From: Methylobacter sp. | Lineage (GTDB): Bacteria > Pseudomonadota > Gammaproteobacteria > Methylococcales > Methylomonadaceae | Direction of reading: 5' to 3' | Assembly: GCF_023227905.1 (NCBI RefSeq) | Contig: NZ_JALOCF010000001.1 | Coordinates: forward strand, 1-64,000 | Length of the DNA: 64,000 nucleotides | Shown: positions 8,981 to 17,950 of the stretch, piece by piece | How the letters are laid out: every line of letters starts with the position of its first letter | Position numbering within the stretch: the stretch's first letter is position 1 | Position numbers and translations under genes: made by a program | Notes under the pieces: model-generated | Database searches by the model: none | Seen by the model: only the letters and a program-made list of their open reading frames with translations | What the model was told of the DNA's origin: nothing

Positions 8981-9043
8981 GAAAGGCGAAAGGCTCAAGG
9001 CGAAAGCCCGTTTATTTGCCTTTCGCCTTTTGCCTTTCGCCTG
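8981..9043. repeat. REP-like element, family AAAGGCGAAAGG
   Basis: Imperfect palindrome built from AAAGGCGAAAGGC on the left and GCCTTTCGCCT on the right, placed between aspS and the FmdB-type gene. A related copy stands at 10474-10540. Confidence 0.65.
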
Positions 9044-9052
9044 CTTTGTTTA

Positions 9053-9328
9053 TTAATGGCTTTTAGTGCAACCGCCGCCTGGACAGCTGCCTGAAGATGA
9101 TGCGGAAGTCGAGGAACTCGACTCACCCGCTACATTCTTCTTTGCACCGCTCTTGAAATCAGTTTCGTACCAGCCGCTGCCTTTTAATCTGAATCCCGCC
9201 GCAGAAATCTTTTTCATTAACTCCGGCTTGCTACAGGCTGGGCAGATAACTAGGGGTTCGGCGCTGAGTTTTTGTAAAGCTTCATGCTCATGACCGCATG
9301 ATTGACATTGGTACTCGTAAATTGGCAT
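9053..9328 (-). CDS. FmdB-family zinc ribbon protein
   Basis: 91 residues from the ATG at 9326-9328, which has a good GGAG site upstream; a start 33 bases earlier adds residues not seen in the family. The N-terminus MPIYEYQCQSCGHEHE and ICPACSKP supply two CxxC pairs for one zinc ribbon. The tail is a low-complexity Ser/Gly stretch ending in SGSCPGGGCTKSH. The family is named after a regulator of formylmethanofuran dehydrogenase in methanogens, but in bacteria it is general and of unclear function. It precedes aspS on the same strand. Confidence 0.9.
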   Translation of the reverse strand: MPIYEYQCQSCGHEHEALQKLSAEPLVICPACSKPELMKKISAAGFRLKGSGWYETDFKSGAKKNVAGESSSSTSASSSGSCPGGGCTKSH

Positions 9329-9434
9329 TAACCACTCCGATAACAAAAATAAAAGCAACAATAAGTGCTGTGTTTAGTTTTTCAAGGCACTTACTATAAA
9401 ATAACCGCCTATTTTACAGAATTTACATTCAATA

Positions 9435-10475
9435 ATGAAAACATTAACCATCACAAGGCCGGATGACCTGCATTTACATGTCAGAAACGGCGCGGTTTTA
9501 CATACTGTTCTGCCGCATACCGCCAGACAATTTGCTCGCGCGATCATCATGCCCAATCTCAAACCGCCGGTTACGACGGTGGCTCAGGCCTTGGCTTATC
9601 GGGAAGAAATTCTGGCCGCGGTTCCTGAAGGCCTCGACTTCACGCCGCTGATGACGCTTTACCTGACCGGTTCGACGACGGTTGATGAAATCAAAAAAGC
9701 CGCCGAGTGCGAGCATGTACACGCCTTTAAACTCTATCCCGCAGGCGCCACCACCAATTCCGATTCCGGTGTTGCCAATATCAAGGCTATTTATCCGTTA
9801 TTGGCGGCAATGGAGCAATATGGTCTCCCGCTGCTGATTCATGGCGAAGTCACCGACGAGGCCTGCGATATTTTCGACCGGGAACGGGTGTTTATCGATA
9901 CCTATCTGACTGACGTGGTCAAAAATTTCCCCAGCTTGCGCATCGTCGTCGAACACGTGACTACGACCGAAGCGGTGCAGTTTGTACAGGATGCCGGAGC
10001 CAATATTGCCGCAACCATCACCCCTCAGCATTTGCTGTTTAACCGCAACGCGATTCTGGCCGGCGGGATCAGGCCGCACCATTATTGCCTGCCGATTATC
10101 AAACGCGAATCGCACCGCCTGGCATTGGTCGAGGCCGCGACCAGCGGCAATCCGAAGTTCTTTCTGGGCACGGACAGCGCACCGCATTTAACTTCGCTAA
10201 AGGAAACCGCCTGCGGTTGTGCAGGCTGTTACAGCGCTCATGCCGCTTTGGAACTCTACGCGGAAGCATTTGAACGGGCAAATGCATTGGACAAACTGGA
10301 AGGCTTCGCCAGTTTTTACGGCGCCGATTTTTATAGACTGCCCAGAAACTCGGGTACAGTCACACTGGAAAAAACCGTCTGGAAAGTGCCGTCCGCGTAT
10401 GGTGAAAATGATTTATCGATCACACCGCTGAAGGCAAACGAAGAGTTGTGTTGGAAGTTGTTGGCGAAGGGCTAA
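9435..10475 (+). CDS. pyrC: Dihydroorotase
   Basis: 346 residues, the length of the short (E. coli PyrC, type II) dihydroorotase. It closes carbamoyl aspartate to dihydroorotate in pyrimidine synthesis. The zinc site is visible as DDLHLHVRNG at the start, the bridging lysine in HAFKLYPAGATT, LLIHGEV, VVEHVTT and the catalytic aspartate in LGTDSAPH. It is transcribed away from the FmdB-type gene across a 106-base AT-rich gap. No other pyr gene is nearby. Confidence 0.97.
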   Translation: MKTLTITRPDDLHLHVRNGAVLHTVLPHTARQFARAIIMPNLKPPVTTVAQALAYREEILAAVPEGLDFTPLMTLYLTGSTTVDEIKKAAECEHVHAFKLYPAGATTNSDSGVANIKAIYPLLAAMEQYGLPLLIHGEVTDEACDIFDRERVFIDTYLTDVVKNFPSLRIVVEHVTTTEAVQFVQDAGANIAATITPQHLLFNRNAILAGGIRPHHYCLPIIKRESHRLALVEAATSGNPKFFLGTDSAPHLTSLKETACGCAGCYSAHAALELYAEAFERANALDKLEGFASFYGADFYRLPRNSGTVTLEKTVWKVPSAYGENDLSITPLKANEELCWKLLAKG

Positions 10476-10540
10476 AGGCAAAAGACGAAGGGTTCGAGGC
10501 TTAAAATAACAGCATATCTTGCGCCTTTCGCCCTTTGCCT
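10474..10540. repeat. REP-like element, family AAAGGCGAAAGG, second copy
   Basis: Imperfect palindrome (AAAGGCAAAAGACGAAGG on the left, GCGCCTTTCGCCCTTTGCCT on the right) between the convergent pyrC and mlaA genes. It resembles the element at 8981-9043 and may also end both transcripts. Confidence 0.6.
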
Positions 10541-10545
10541 GATTT

Positions 10546-11310
10546 TTAATAAGGCCTAACCGGCGCCAGATTATTCTGATTAAGCTCCTCTTCATCAATC
10601 TCCAGCAAGTCCGAATCTTCCGGCATATTGCCATCATTAATCAGATATTCGCGCTGCTGAAAATAAGCGCTTTTAAAAAACGCATACCGGTCTACAGCCG
10701 CTTCTGATGCAACTTTTTCATTAGCTAAATTGTCCGCACGCAGGTCAACCCCATTTAACACATACAGTCCCCCGGCAACACCAGTACCAATAAAATAAGT
10801 AATCGGATTCATTGCCCCATCGCCGACCAGTCCCCCCACGCCTCGAGGAGAACTTGGCCCGAGAAACGGCAGCACCAGGTAGGGCCCGGAAGGTATTCCC
10901 CAGACGCCCATGGTCTGGTCAAAATCTTCATTATGCTTGGGCAAATCTATCATCGACGCAACGTCAACAAAACCGGCAACACCGGCTACCGTATTAACGA
11001 TAAAGCGCGACCCATCCATACCGGTCTGCTCTATCTTAAACTGTAACAGATCATTGATGGTTACACCGACGTCGTTAATGTTGCTAAAGAAGTTACTCAC
11101 GCCAAGATCAACAAATGACGGGGTAATCCACTGATAACCTTTGGCGATAGGTTTCATCGCATAATCATCGAACTTATCGTTAAATATCTGAACGCCTCTG
11201 TTCCAGCCTTCCCATGGATCTTGCGGGTCTTTCGCAGTCGTTGCGCACGCTTCCAATATACCCAATAAAACAAGGCATCCGAGTTGAGTTATCAATTTTC
11301 CAGGTTGCAT
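10546..11310 (-). CDS. mlaA: MlaA/VacJ family outer membrane lipoprotein
   Basis: 254 residues. A lipoprotein signal ends in the lipobox LEAC. The mature part has the family signature DPWEGWNRGVQIFND, then NNLLQFK-like (INDLLQFKIEQTG), the RFIVNTVAGVAG segment, the DFDQTMGVWGIPSGPYLVLP block and GPSSPRGVGG. MlaA sits in the outer membrane with a porin and removes phospholipids from the outer leaflet, passing them to MlaC. The C-terminal 40 residues are an acidic extension. No other mla gene is next to it. Confidence 0.95.
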   Translation of the reverse strand: MQPGKLITQLGCLVLLGILEACATTAKDPQDPWEGWNRGVQIFNDKFDDYAMKPIAKGYQWITPSFVDLGVSNFFSNINDVGVTINDLLQFKIEQTGMDGSRFIVNTVAGVAGFVDVASMIDLPKHNEDFDQTMGVWGIPSGPYLVLPFLGPSSPRGVGGLVGDGAMNPITYFIGTGVAGGLYVLNGVDLRADNLANEKVASEAAVDRYAFFKSAYFQQREYLINDGNMPEDSDLLEIDEEELNQNNLAPVRPY

Positions 11311-11425
11311 TATATCTACTCCTCAGCGCTATTATTTTTCATAATGGGTCAATTTTCGCGTAACATACCATAAATTATCACATTTTCTCCTCATCATTTC
11401 GACACCTCTTGGCATAACTCAAAAA

Positions 11426-12052
11426 ATGGATACACCTGTAATTCCCCTAGAAAAACGTTTCCGGGGCTATCTCCCGGTAGTCATCGACATTGAAACAGCC
11501 GGTTTTAATCCCAAAAAAAATGCACTACTGGAAATTGCGGCCGTGATTGTCGAGCTTAACAGCAACAGCGAACTGGAAATTACCGAGCGTTATACAACAA
11601 ACGTCATTCCGTTTAAAAATGCCGAATTGGACGAAGCAGCCCTCAAGTTTAATAAAATCGACCCGTACCATCCGTTTCGCATGGCTATTGATGAGAAAGA
11701 AGCGCTGCACATGCTCTTTAAACCGATAAAAGAGGCCGCCAAGCGCAACAACTGCACCCGGGCAATTCTGGTCGGCCATAATCCTGCTTTTGACATCGGC
11801 TTCTTAAATGCAGCCATTCAAAGAACCCAGATAAAACGCAGTCCTTTTCATCCATTCAGCACTTTCGATACCGCGACATTGGGAGGCTTGGTCTATCAAC
11901 AAACCGTGCTGGCGAAAATGGCCCAAGCGGCAGGGTTGGACTGGGATAATGAAAAAGCGCATTCAGCGCTCTATGACGCGGAAAAGACAGCGGAACTGTT
12001 TTGTATGATAGTCAACCGCTGGAAACAACTGGAATCACGCGAGAACGGATAA
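11426..12052 (+). CDS. rnt: Ribonuclease T
   Basis: 208 residues, normal length. A DEDDh-type 3'-5' exonuclease that trims tRNA and 5S/23S rRNA ends. The catalytic motifs are visible: DIETAGFNPKKNALLEIAAV (Exo I), LVGHNPAFDIGFLN (Exo II) and HSALYDAEKTAELF (Exo III). Its start lies about 115 bases from the divergent mlaA start. It converges on grxD, and rnt next to grxD is a familiar arrangement in gammaproteobacteria. Confidence 0.96.
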   Translation: MDTPVIPLEKRFRGYLPVVIDIETAGFNPKKNALLEIAAVIVELNSNSELEITERYTTNVIPFKNAELDEAALKFNKIDPYHPFRMAIDEKEALHMLFKPIKEAAKRNNCTRAILVGHNPAFDIGFLNAAIQRTQIKRSPFHPFSTFDTATLGGLVYQQTVLAKMAQAAGLDWDNEKAHSALYDAEKTAELFCMIVNRWKQLESRENG

Positions 12053-12062
12053 CAAAACCGGC

Positions 12063-12090
12063 GCACGGATGACACGAGCGTCATCCGTGC
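12063..12090. terminator. Stem-loop between rnt and grxD
   Basis: Perfect 11-base arms GCACGGATGAC and GTCATCCGTGC with a 6-base loop, between two converging genes. No strong T-run, so a weak or bidirectional terminator is inferred. Confidence 0.6.
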
Positions 12091-12098
12091 GTCATCAA

Positions 12099-12422
12099 TT
12101 ACGCTTCTATAGCATCTACCGCAGCCAGCATCTTTGCCAGCTCACCTTTCTGGTACAGGTCCGTAACGATATCGCAGCCGCCGACTAACTCGCCGCCGAT
12201 ATACAACTGGGGGTAAGTCGGCCAGTTCGAATATTCTTTAAGCGCCTCGCGAAGTTCAGGATCCTCAAAAATATTAACGTGCTTAAATTTGGCGTTACAA
12301 GCCCTCAATATTTGCACTACCTGACCGGAAAAGCCGCATTGAGGAAAATCCGGTGACCCTTTCATGTATAAAACAACCTGATTATTTTCAATCTGGTCTT
12401 TAATTTTTTCTATAACGTTCAT
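12099..12422 (-). CDS. grxD: Monothiol glutaredoxin, Grx4 type
   Basis: 107 residues. The CGFS active site lies at Cys29 (SPDFPQCGFSGQ), with the TYPQLYIGGELVGGCDIV block that binds glutathione. Grx4-type proteins carry glutathione-ligated [2Fe-2S] clusters and pass them to client proteins. The ATG at 12420-12422 was chosen because AGGTGA stands 8 bases upstream; a GTG 12 bases earlier is in frame but overlaps that site. Confidence 0.95.
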   Translation of the reverse strand: MNVIEKIKDQIENNQVVLYMKGSPDFPQCGFSGQVVQILRACNAKFKHVNIFEDPELREALKEYSNWPTYPQLYIGGELVGGCDIVTDLYQKGELAKMLAAVDAIEA

Positions 12423-12736
12423 GCTGATAATCACCTAATAAATAAAAACCCAGTAATTTTATATACTTTATGGGGATTAAAAAAGGAAATCTTGCAATCC
12501 AGCTCCCAGACAATTATTTGCCCCAATCTTTGCTGTAATTTGCTACGTTTGAGTATTTAATTCGGAACTCGAAACGAGTCCAGCAAAAAGCCTTTGCTTG
12601 GCAATATTTTCAATGCGGCTTGATATCAGTAAGAAAGCGTATTATAGGAGGAAGAAACATTCTGGATAATGTCCATAAATTAATTGCTCAGAAGCAACTG
12701 CCGTCTGAGCTCCCTAACTGAGGTATTTTATGTCCC
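12423..12736. other. Intergenic region between divergent grxD and the hydroxylase-like gene
   Basis: No gene seen. It holds the promoters of both neighbours. At 12730-12744 a five-codon frame (ATG TCC CAT GCT TAG) has the better-placed GAGG site and overlaps the start of the next gene in another frame. Confidence 0.5.
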
Positions 12737-13210
12737 ATGCTTAGCTTAGCCGTTCAATTCATTTTAGGCTTACTGTATGCCAATGCCGGCGAATGGCTGA
12801 TCCATAAATACATTCTGCATGGACTGGGGCGGAACCGGGACAGCTTTTGGGCTTTTCATTGGTATGAGCATCACGCTGTCTGCACTAAGAATGCCATGTT
12901 CGACCCGGGCTATCGGTTCGTAACATTGTCATGGAATGCCCAAACCAAGGAATTACTGGTGGTTCTGGGCGCTGTGCTGCTGCATATACCGCTGTTTATA
13001 CTATTCCCTTTCTTTACCGGCGCCGTGTATCTATCTTCGATACTTTATTGCTACAAGCATCGCAAAGCTCACCTTAACCCAGCCTGGGCTAAACGGCATT
13101 TACGCTGGCATTACGATCACCATATGGACAACTGCTCCGCAAACTGGTGTGTGACTTGGCCGTGGTTCGATTATCTGATGGGGACTCGCGTTAAAAATAA
13201 TACCAAGTAA
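12737..13210 (+). CDS. Fatty acid hydroxylase superfamily membrane protein
   Basis: 157 residues, short for the family. Three hydrophobic segments are present with histidine clusters typical of the di-iron hydroxylase/desaturase superfamily: HKYILH (residues about 17-22), HWYEHH (about 36-41) and HLRWHYDHHMD near the C-terminus. Small members act on carotenoids, fatty acids or sterols; the substrate cannot be told here. The start is the ATG at 12737; an overlapping five-codon frame sits just before it. It is not clearly in an operon. Confidence 0.75.
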   Translation: MLSLAVQFILGLLYANAGEWLIHKYILHGLGRNRDSFWAFHWYEHHAVCTKNAMFDPGYRFVTLSWNAQTKELLVVLGAVLLHIPLFILFPFFTGAVYLSSILYCYKHRKAHLNPAWAKRHLRWHYDHHMDNCSANWCVTWPWFDYLMGTRVKNNTK

Positions 13211-13381
13211 AACTCAAACAGATCGCTAATCCCCAAAAATTAGTAAGTATATTTACTTAAATAAAAAATGGGGTATCAGGAAAAACATTTTATAATTTCC
13301 CCTGTACCGGGACGTTGGTTACTACCATACCCAAGCTATCGGATACAAAACACCAATAAATTATAATAACAAGGAATTTAC

Positions 13382-13545
13382 ATACCTTCCTTTATCCGAC
13401 CTACCAGCCTAGCGCTGCCTTTCGTACTAACCCTAACGCTGTCCGGCTGCTCTGCGATGCGCAGTTACGATGATGAACTCAAACAAACCATTAATCTGGT
13501 CGGCCAAGGCCAAGTCGACCAAGCCTTAACTCAGCATGAATCTAA
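13382..13545 (+). pseudogene. 5' remnant of a COG3014-like lipoprotein gene, fused to lpoB-like gene
   Basis: Ahead of the LpoB-like part, the same frame encodes a complete lipoprotein signal (LALPFVLTLTLSGCSAM) followed by YDDELKQTINLVGQGQVDQA, as at the start of the TPR-type lipoproteins (COG3014) that usually form the first gene of this operon. The expected start position, 8-9 bases after an AAGGA site, reads ATA rather than ATG, and no ATG, GTG or TTG is available before the signal. The frame then runs directly into a second lipobox of the next gene. I infer that most of the first gene was deleted and its start codon lost. Confidence 0.55.
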
Positions 13546-14140
13546 CAACACCGTCAAAGCCGCAACGCTAATGCTGATTTTAAGCGGCTGTGCCACGCAA
13601 TCGCCAACGCTCAGTTCCGGCAATGTTGAGTATGGCGACAGCAAAACGGTTGAAACCCTAACCAACGAGTTTGGTTCTACCGACTTGCAAACCATAGCGG
13701 AGTCTATGTCCAACTCGCTATTGCAATCCCCTGCCTTGTTTGGAAAATCACGTCCTTTAGTGACTGTTGCGGAAGTAAAAAACAGAACCAGCGAGTACAT
13801 TGACACAAAATCGATCACCGATTCGATACGCGCCAAGATCCTGAAAAGCGGCATGGTGCGCTTTGCGGTAGATACCAGCGCGATGCAAACACAAGTCGAT
13901 GAATTGACCCGGCAAAACCAAACGGGCCTGTACAAAAAGAGCAAGTCCAAAAAAATGGGTAATATGGAAGGCGCCGATTTTCGCATCGAAGGCACGATTA
14001 CTTCTATCGTTAAACGCGCCGGCGATGTCAAGGACGTGTATTACAAATTCAGCCTGCAACTGGTGGATAATGAATCCGGCGTAATGGAATGGGCGGATGA
14101 AAAAGAGATCCGCAAAACTTCCAATAAATCCATGTTTTAA
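13457..14140 (+). CDS. LpoB-like penicillin-binding protein activator, with fused N-terminus
   Basis: The first available ATG gives 227 residues, but the LpoB-like protein proper starts around residue 32, where a lipoprotein signal core and lipobox appear (TLMLILSGCATQ). The mature domain matches the LpoB family: VAEVKNRTSEYIDTKSITDSI, GADFRIEGTITSI and the end DVYYKFSLQLVDNESGVMEW. LpoB is an outer-membrane lipoprotein that stimulates PBP1b. Residues before the lipobox come from the remnant of the upstream gene. It is followed after 11 bases by a CsgG-like gene. Whether the product is exported depends on which start is used; the internal ATG at 13570 would leave only a very short signal. Confidence 0.7.
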   Translation: MRSYDDELKQTINLVGQGQVDQALTQHESNNTVKAATLMLILSGCATQSPTLSSGNVEYGDSKTVETLTNEFGSTDLQTIAESMSNSLLQSPALFGKSRPLVTVAEVKNRTSEYIDTKSITDSIRAKILKSGMVRFAVDTSAMQTQVDELTRQNQTGLYKKSKSKKMGNMEGADFRIEGTITSIVKRAGDVKDVYYKFSLQLVDNESGVMEWADEKEIRKTSNKSMF

Positions 14141-14151
14141 TGGCATAGCAT

Positions 14152-14955
14152 ATGAAACAGTTACGTTTGTTATTCTTGCTGTTACCGTTGTTTGGTGCCA
14201 GTAATTCCCAGGCAGCCAAAATTGCTGTGACCGACCTGGCTTATGCCGAACGGGTCAGCGGTTATTTTCATCTGGTTGATTATCACAATAAATCATCGGC
14301 GAGAGCCAGTCAGAGCCAGCGTGAACATGACAGTTTCGAAAGCTCTTCAGCATCGAGTCGTTCATCGTATAGCGGAAATTCACAGACTGATTATACCGAG
14401 GTCGAAAGCAGCTACAGTTATATCGAATATGGCGAATTGCGTAAATTTGTCGGTGATATCAAAGGGGAAATTCTTAAAAACGGCGATTTTCAGGTATCTC
14501 AGGCCAAGCCATACACAGCCAAGGGCATCGAAAAAATCTACGATATTATCGAGCGTATCAAAAAAGGCGCTTATCCCGGCGCCGATTATGTGTTGTTCGG
14601 TACCGTCAGCGAACTTGATTTTCGCGATGAGGTTAATCCCATCATCGGCACCGGCACGCTATCCAATACTTTCAGCCTGATGCTGGTTGCGGAGTTCAGC
14701 CTGATCAACACGCGCACTTATGAAGTAAAGGCCGCATTTAGTGCCACAGGTGAAGGGCAGGATGTCCGCGTTGTGACCGGCGGAAGCCGCGTAACGCCGA
14801 GCCGTGGCAGAGTTGTGTCGGAAGTTTCTAAAAGCTTGGGAATTGATGTAGCGCGGCAGATCAATGAGCAACTTGAAGGCGGCGTTTATCAACAGACCAG
14901 CCCCACATCCGGCAATATAATGCAAGAAGGCGAGGTCATGCATTTTAGCCAATAA
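14152..14955 (+). CDS. CsgG/curli-assembly-like periplasmic protein
   Basis: 267 residues. The signal peptide is MKQLRLLFLLLPLFGASNSQ, cut before AKIAVTDL, with no lipobox cysteine although CsgG itself is a lipoprotein. The fold signature is AKIAVTDLAY at the start, GADYVLFGTVSELDF in the middle and the strand EFSLINTRTYEVKAAFSATG. Residues about 45-85 are a Ser-rich insertion (QSQREHDSFESSSASSRSS). The gene is the last of a three-gene set whose first member is damaged. In related bacteria this trio is conserved, with unknown envelope function. Family call is fair; role unknown. Confidence 0.65.
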   Translation: MKQLRLLFLLLPLFGASNSQAAKIAVTDLAYAERVSGYFHLVDYHNKSSARASQSQREHDSFESSSASSRSSYSGNSQTDYTEVESSYSYIEYGELRKFVGDIKGEILKNGDFQVSQAKPYTAKGIEKIYDIIERIKKGAYPGADYVLFGTVSELDFRDEVNPIIGTGTLSNTFSLMLVAEFSLINTRTYEVKAAFSATGEGQDVRVVTGGSRVTPSRGRVVSEVSKSLGIDVARQINEQLEGGVYQQTSPTSGNIMQEGEVMHFSQ

Positions 14956-15016
14956 CAACAGATGTACATGATCAATTAAATCAGGCTAAGCTGAATTCGG
15001 CGTTACAATGGTAACC

Positions 15017-16006
15017 ATGAATACTAATCTGACTCCGTTTTCAGCGCTAACTCCCGATATCATTTTAAACGCGCTCGACAGTATCGGCCTTCATGGCGAT
15101 GGCCGACTGCTGGCGCTCAATAGTTATGAAAATCGCGTCTACCAAGTCGGCATGGCGGACGCTTCCTTCATTGTCACCAAATTTTACCGGCCGGAGCGCT
15201 GGACAGATGCCGCCATTCTTGAAGAACACGCGTTCGTTAAGGAATTATTCGAGTCTGAAATTCCGGTCGTACCGGCGATGCCCTTCGGCAATCATCAGAC
15301 CTTAATCCACGCCGGCGGTTTCCGATTTTCGGTATTTCCACGACAAGGCGGACGTGTGCCTGAGCTTGAAGGCCGCGAAAAACTGGAATGGATGGGGCGG
15401 TTTATCGCCCGTATTCATGCTATCGGCGCTTTAAGACCTTTTAAGGAGCGTCCGACTCTTAATATCGCCAATTTTGGCGATGAACCCAGAGCTTATCTGT
15501 TGGCAAATCATTTTATCCCTGCCGACCTTGTCGAAGCCTACCGTAGCGTGACTGAGCATGCATTGGATGGCGTGAGGCGCTGCTTCGAACGCGCAGGCAA
15601 GGTAAAAACCTTGCGCCTGCATGGAGACTGCTATCCCGGCAATATTCTCTGGACCGATGACGGCCCGCATTTTGTCGATTTCGATGACAGCCGGATGGGG
15701 CCGTCCATACAGGATTTATGGATGTTGTTGTCTGGGGATCGTGCTGAAATGACGGTACAGTTAAGCCACTTGCTCGCCGGTTACCGGACATTTTACGACT
15801 TCGATACCCGTGAGCTGCATCTGATAGAAGCCTTGCGTACTCTGCGCCTGATTCATTATTCTGCCTGGATCGCACGGCGCTGGGATGATCCTGCTTTTCC
15901 TCTGGCGTTTCCGTGGTTTGATACCCCGCGTTATTGGCAGGATAGAATCATTGAACTGCGCGAACAGATCGCGTTAATGGATGAAGGACCGCTTGAGCTC
16001 TCTTAA
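15017..16006 (+). CDS. srkA: Stress response kinase A (YihE/RdoA)
   Basis: About 329 residues, same length as E. coli SrkA and similar along the whole protein: [13 protein letters not shown] (ATP site), [29 protein letters not shown] (catalytic loop) and [19 protein letters not shown] (metal-binding DFD). It is a Ser/Thr kinase of the choline-kinase fold that counters stress-induced death. Two ATGs, 15008 and 15017, are possible; the second gives the family-like N-terminus. Its last four bases overlap the convergent rnhB. Confidence 0.95.
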   Translation: MNTNLTPFSALTPDIILNALDSIGLHGDGRLLALNSYENRVYQVGMADASFIVTKFYRPERWTDAAILEEHAFVKELFESEIPVVPAMPFGNHQTLIHAGGFRFSVFPRQGGRVPELEGREKLEWMGRFIARIHAIGALRPFKERPTLNIANFGDEPRAYLLANHFIPADLVEAYRSVTEHALDGVRRCFERAGKVKTLRLHGDCYPGNILWTDDGPHFVDFDDSRMGPSIQDLWMLLSGDRAEMTVQLSHLLAGYRTFYDFDTRELHLIEALRTLRLIHYSAWIARRWDDPAFPLAFPWFDTPRYWQDRIIELREQIALMDEGPLELS

Positions 16007-16617
16007 TAACGATTACCTTGCTGTATAAGCATGGTTTTCACCGGATTGAATGTTTTTCTATGCACATCTAAAAAACCGAACCGCTCGATTTCAGCCAGAT
16101 GCTGTTTGGTGCCGTAGCCCTTATGCAAATGGAACGAAAAATCGGGATACTGTTCGCTATAGCCACCCATGAGCTTATCGCGCTCGACTTTAGCCAATAT
16201 CGAGGCTGCGCTGATGGCCTGCACTTTACTGTCCCCTTTAACGATAGCCTGAGCAGGCATGGATAATTTAGGGAGACAGTTACCGTCCACTAAAACTTCA
16301 TCAAGCTGGACATTTAGCCCATTAACCGCTCTTTGCATTGCCAATAGCGTTGCTTGAAGAATATTAAGCTTATCAATCTCCTCAACACTGGCTTCGGCAA
16401 TTGACCAGCTTAAAGCGGCTTCCTTGATGGTGAGATATAGGCTGTCCCGCTTTCTTTCGCTAAGGGTTTTAGAATCGGCTAATCCGGTTATCGGCCGCAT
16501 AGGATCAAGAATAACCGCTGCCGCAAAGACTGGCCCCGCAAGCGGTCCGCGGCCTGCTTCGTCAACTCCGGCAACAATAAGACCTTGAGAAATTTTTATA
16601 AAATATTCATCGTCCAT
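16003..16617 (-). CDS. rnhB: Ribonuclease HII
   Basis: 204 residues. It removes ribonucleotides from DNA and cuts RNA-DNA hybrids. Signature motifs [19 protein letters not shown] (two catalytic acids), [21 protein letters not shown] and [10 protein letters not shown] are all present. It lies downstream of lpxA on the same strand; in many gammaproteobacteria lpxB stands between these two genes but is absent here. Confidence 0.97.
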   Translation of the reverse strand: MDDEYFIKISQGLIVAGVDEAGRGPLAGPVFAAAVILDPMRPITGLADSKTLSERKRDSLYLTIKEAALSWSIAEASVEEIDKLNILQATLLAMQRAVNGLNVQLDEVLVDGNCLPKLSMPAQAIVKGDSKVQAISAASILAKVERDKLMGGYSEQYPDFSFHLHKGYGTKQHLAEIERFGFLDVHRKTFNPVKTMLIQQGNRY

Positions 16618-16674
16618 AATTACTTTCCACGCCGAGACAGATTAAGCACAATTTACTCTCGCCAAGGCGGATTT

Positions 16675-17445
16675 TTAACGCAATATGCCGCGACTTACAT
16701 TGCGTAGAAAGCTAACCATATCGGACAATTCTTTACTTTCACCGGCCAGATCTTCCATTTGATCAATGGCATCTTCCAGACGTAGATTGGTCTTGTAAAT
16801 TATCTTATAGGCTTTTCTAATTAACCTAATGTCTTCAGGAGAAATGCCGTTGCGTTCCATGCCGACTGAATTGATGCCGTGCGGCCTGGTAGGCTTACCG
16901 CCAACCATAACAAAGGGAGGAATATCCTGGGTAATGGCACTGCCCATCGCTGCAAAACTGTACTGGCCTATTTGGGTAAACTGATGCACCAAGGTAAACC
17001 CGCCCAAGATGGCATGGCTGTGTAAATGCACATGGCCGGCCAATGAGGCCCCGTTAGCCATAATGACATGATTGCCGATGATGCAATCATGCGCCACATG
17101 GGTATATGCCATAAACAGGTTATCGTTGCCTATTTTGGTAAGGCTATGATCCTGCTTCGTTCCCCTGTGCATCGAGGTAAACTCACGTATGGTATTTCTA
17201 TCACCAATTTCAAGCCGGGTTATTTCGGACGCATATTTTTTGTCTTGGGGATCTTCGCCGATGGAGGTAAATTGATAGATGCGGTTCTGTTTGCCTATTG
17301 TGGTAGGTCCTTTAATAACGACGTGCGAACCTATGACTGTGCCGGTGTCGATTTTTACACCAGGGCCTATGACGGAAAAAGGGCCAACTGACACGTCATC
17401 AGCCAGCTCTGCTTTACTATCAACTATCGCTTTTGGATCAATCAA
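16675..17445 (-). CDS. lpxA: UDP-N-acetylglucosamine acyltransferase
   Basis: 256 residues, first enzyme of lipid A synthesis, transferring a 3-hydroxyacyl chain from ACP to UDP-GlcNAc. The left-handed beta-helix hexapeptide repeats are evident (for example VIGPGVKI, IGKQNRIY, IGNHVIMANGASLAGHV); the catalytic histidine is in YTHVAHDC. The start is TTG (MIDPKAIV), two bases after the fabZ stop, so translation is coupled. lpxB does not follow. Confidence 0.97.
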   Translation of the reverse strand: MIDPKAIVDSKAELADDVSVGPFSVIGPGVKIDTGTVIGSHVVIKGPTTIGKQNRIYQFTSIGEDPQDKKYASEITRLEIGDRNTIREFTSMHRGTKQDHSLTKIGNDNLFMAYTHVAHDCIIGNHVIMANGASLAGHVHLHSHAILGGFTLVHQFTQIGQYSFAAMGSAITQDIPPFVMVGGKPTRPHGINSVGMERNGISPEDIRLIRKAYKIIYKTNLRLEDAIDQMEDLAGESKELSDMVSFLRNVSRGILR

Positions 17446-17446
17446 A

Positions 17447-17890
17447 TCAATTTACCACGGCTGCACAACGGATTTCGGCACTTGCGACAAATTCGCCATC
17501 AACTTCTGCACAGCATTCAAATGCCCAGATATTACGCTTGCTTTTAACGAACTTTGCTTCCAGCATCAATTGATCACCAGGCACCACAGGCCTTTTAAAC
17601 TTGGCCTTATCGATACCGGTCAAATAATAAATCATTCCTGCCAACTCATCCCCTGCGGTTTCTGATGCCAGCAATCCTGTAGTTTGAGCCAGCGCTTCCA
17701 AAATCAGCACGCCCGGCATAATAGGTTTTTGTGGAAAATGACCTTGGAAAAACGGTTCATTATAAGTAACGTTTTTCACTCCCAATAATCTAACGCCAGG
17801 TTCACATTCAATAACCTTATCAACTAATAAAAAAGGGTAACGGTGCGGCAAGAATTGTTGTATTTGTAATATATCTAGTTTAACGGACAT
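17447..17890 (-). CDS. fabZ: 3-hydroxyacyl-ACP dehydratase
   Basis: 147 residues, hot-dog fold. It dehydrates 3-hydroxyacyl-ACP in fatty acid elongation. Motifs [13 protein letters not shown] (catalytic His), [21 protein letters not shown] (catalytic Glu) and [12 protein letters not shown] are intact. It lies between skp and lpxA; the usual lpxD between skp and fabZ is missing. Confidence 0.97.
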   Translation of the reverse strand: MSVKLDILQIQQFLPHRYPFLLVDKVIECEPGVRLLGVKNVTYNEPFFQGHFPQKPIMPGVLILEALAQTTGLLASETAGDELAGMIYYLTGIDKAKFKRPVVPGDQLMLEAKFVKSKRNIWAFECCAEVDGEFVASAEIRCAAVVN

Positions 17891-17950
17891 GTTTTGAGAT
17901 GCTTCTCTAAAAGTTGATGGCTATGCGATTAAATAAAAAACGTGCGTAAA

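Noticed and set aside
8954..8998. N-terminal extension of aspS
   Set aside because: The extra 15 residues are not part of the family, and a better ribosome site precedes the inner ATG.
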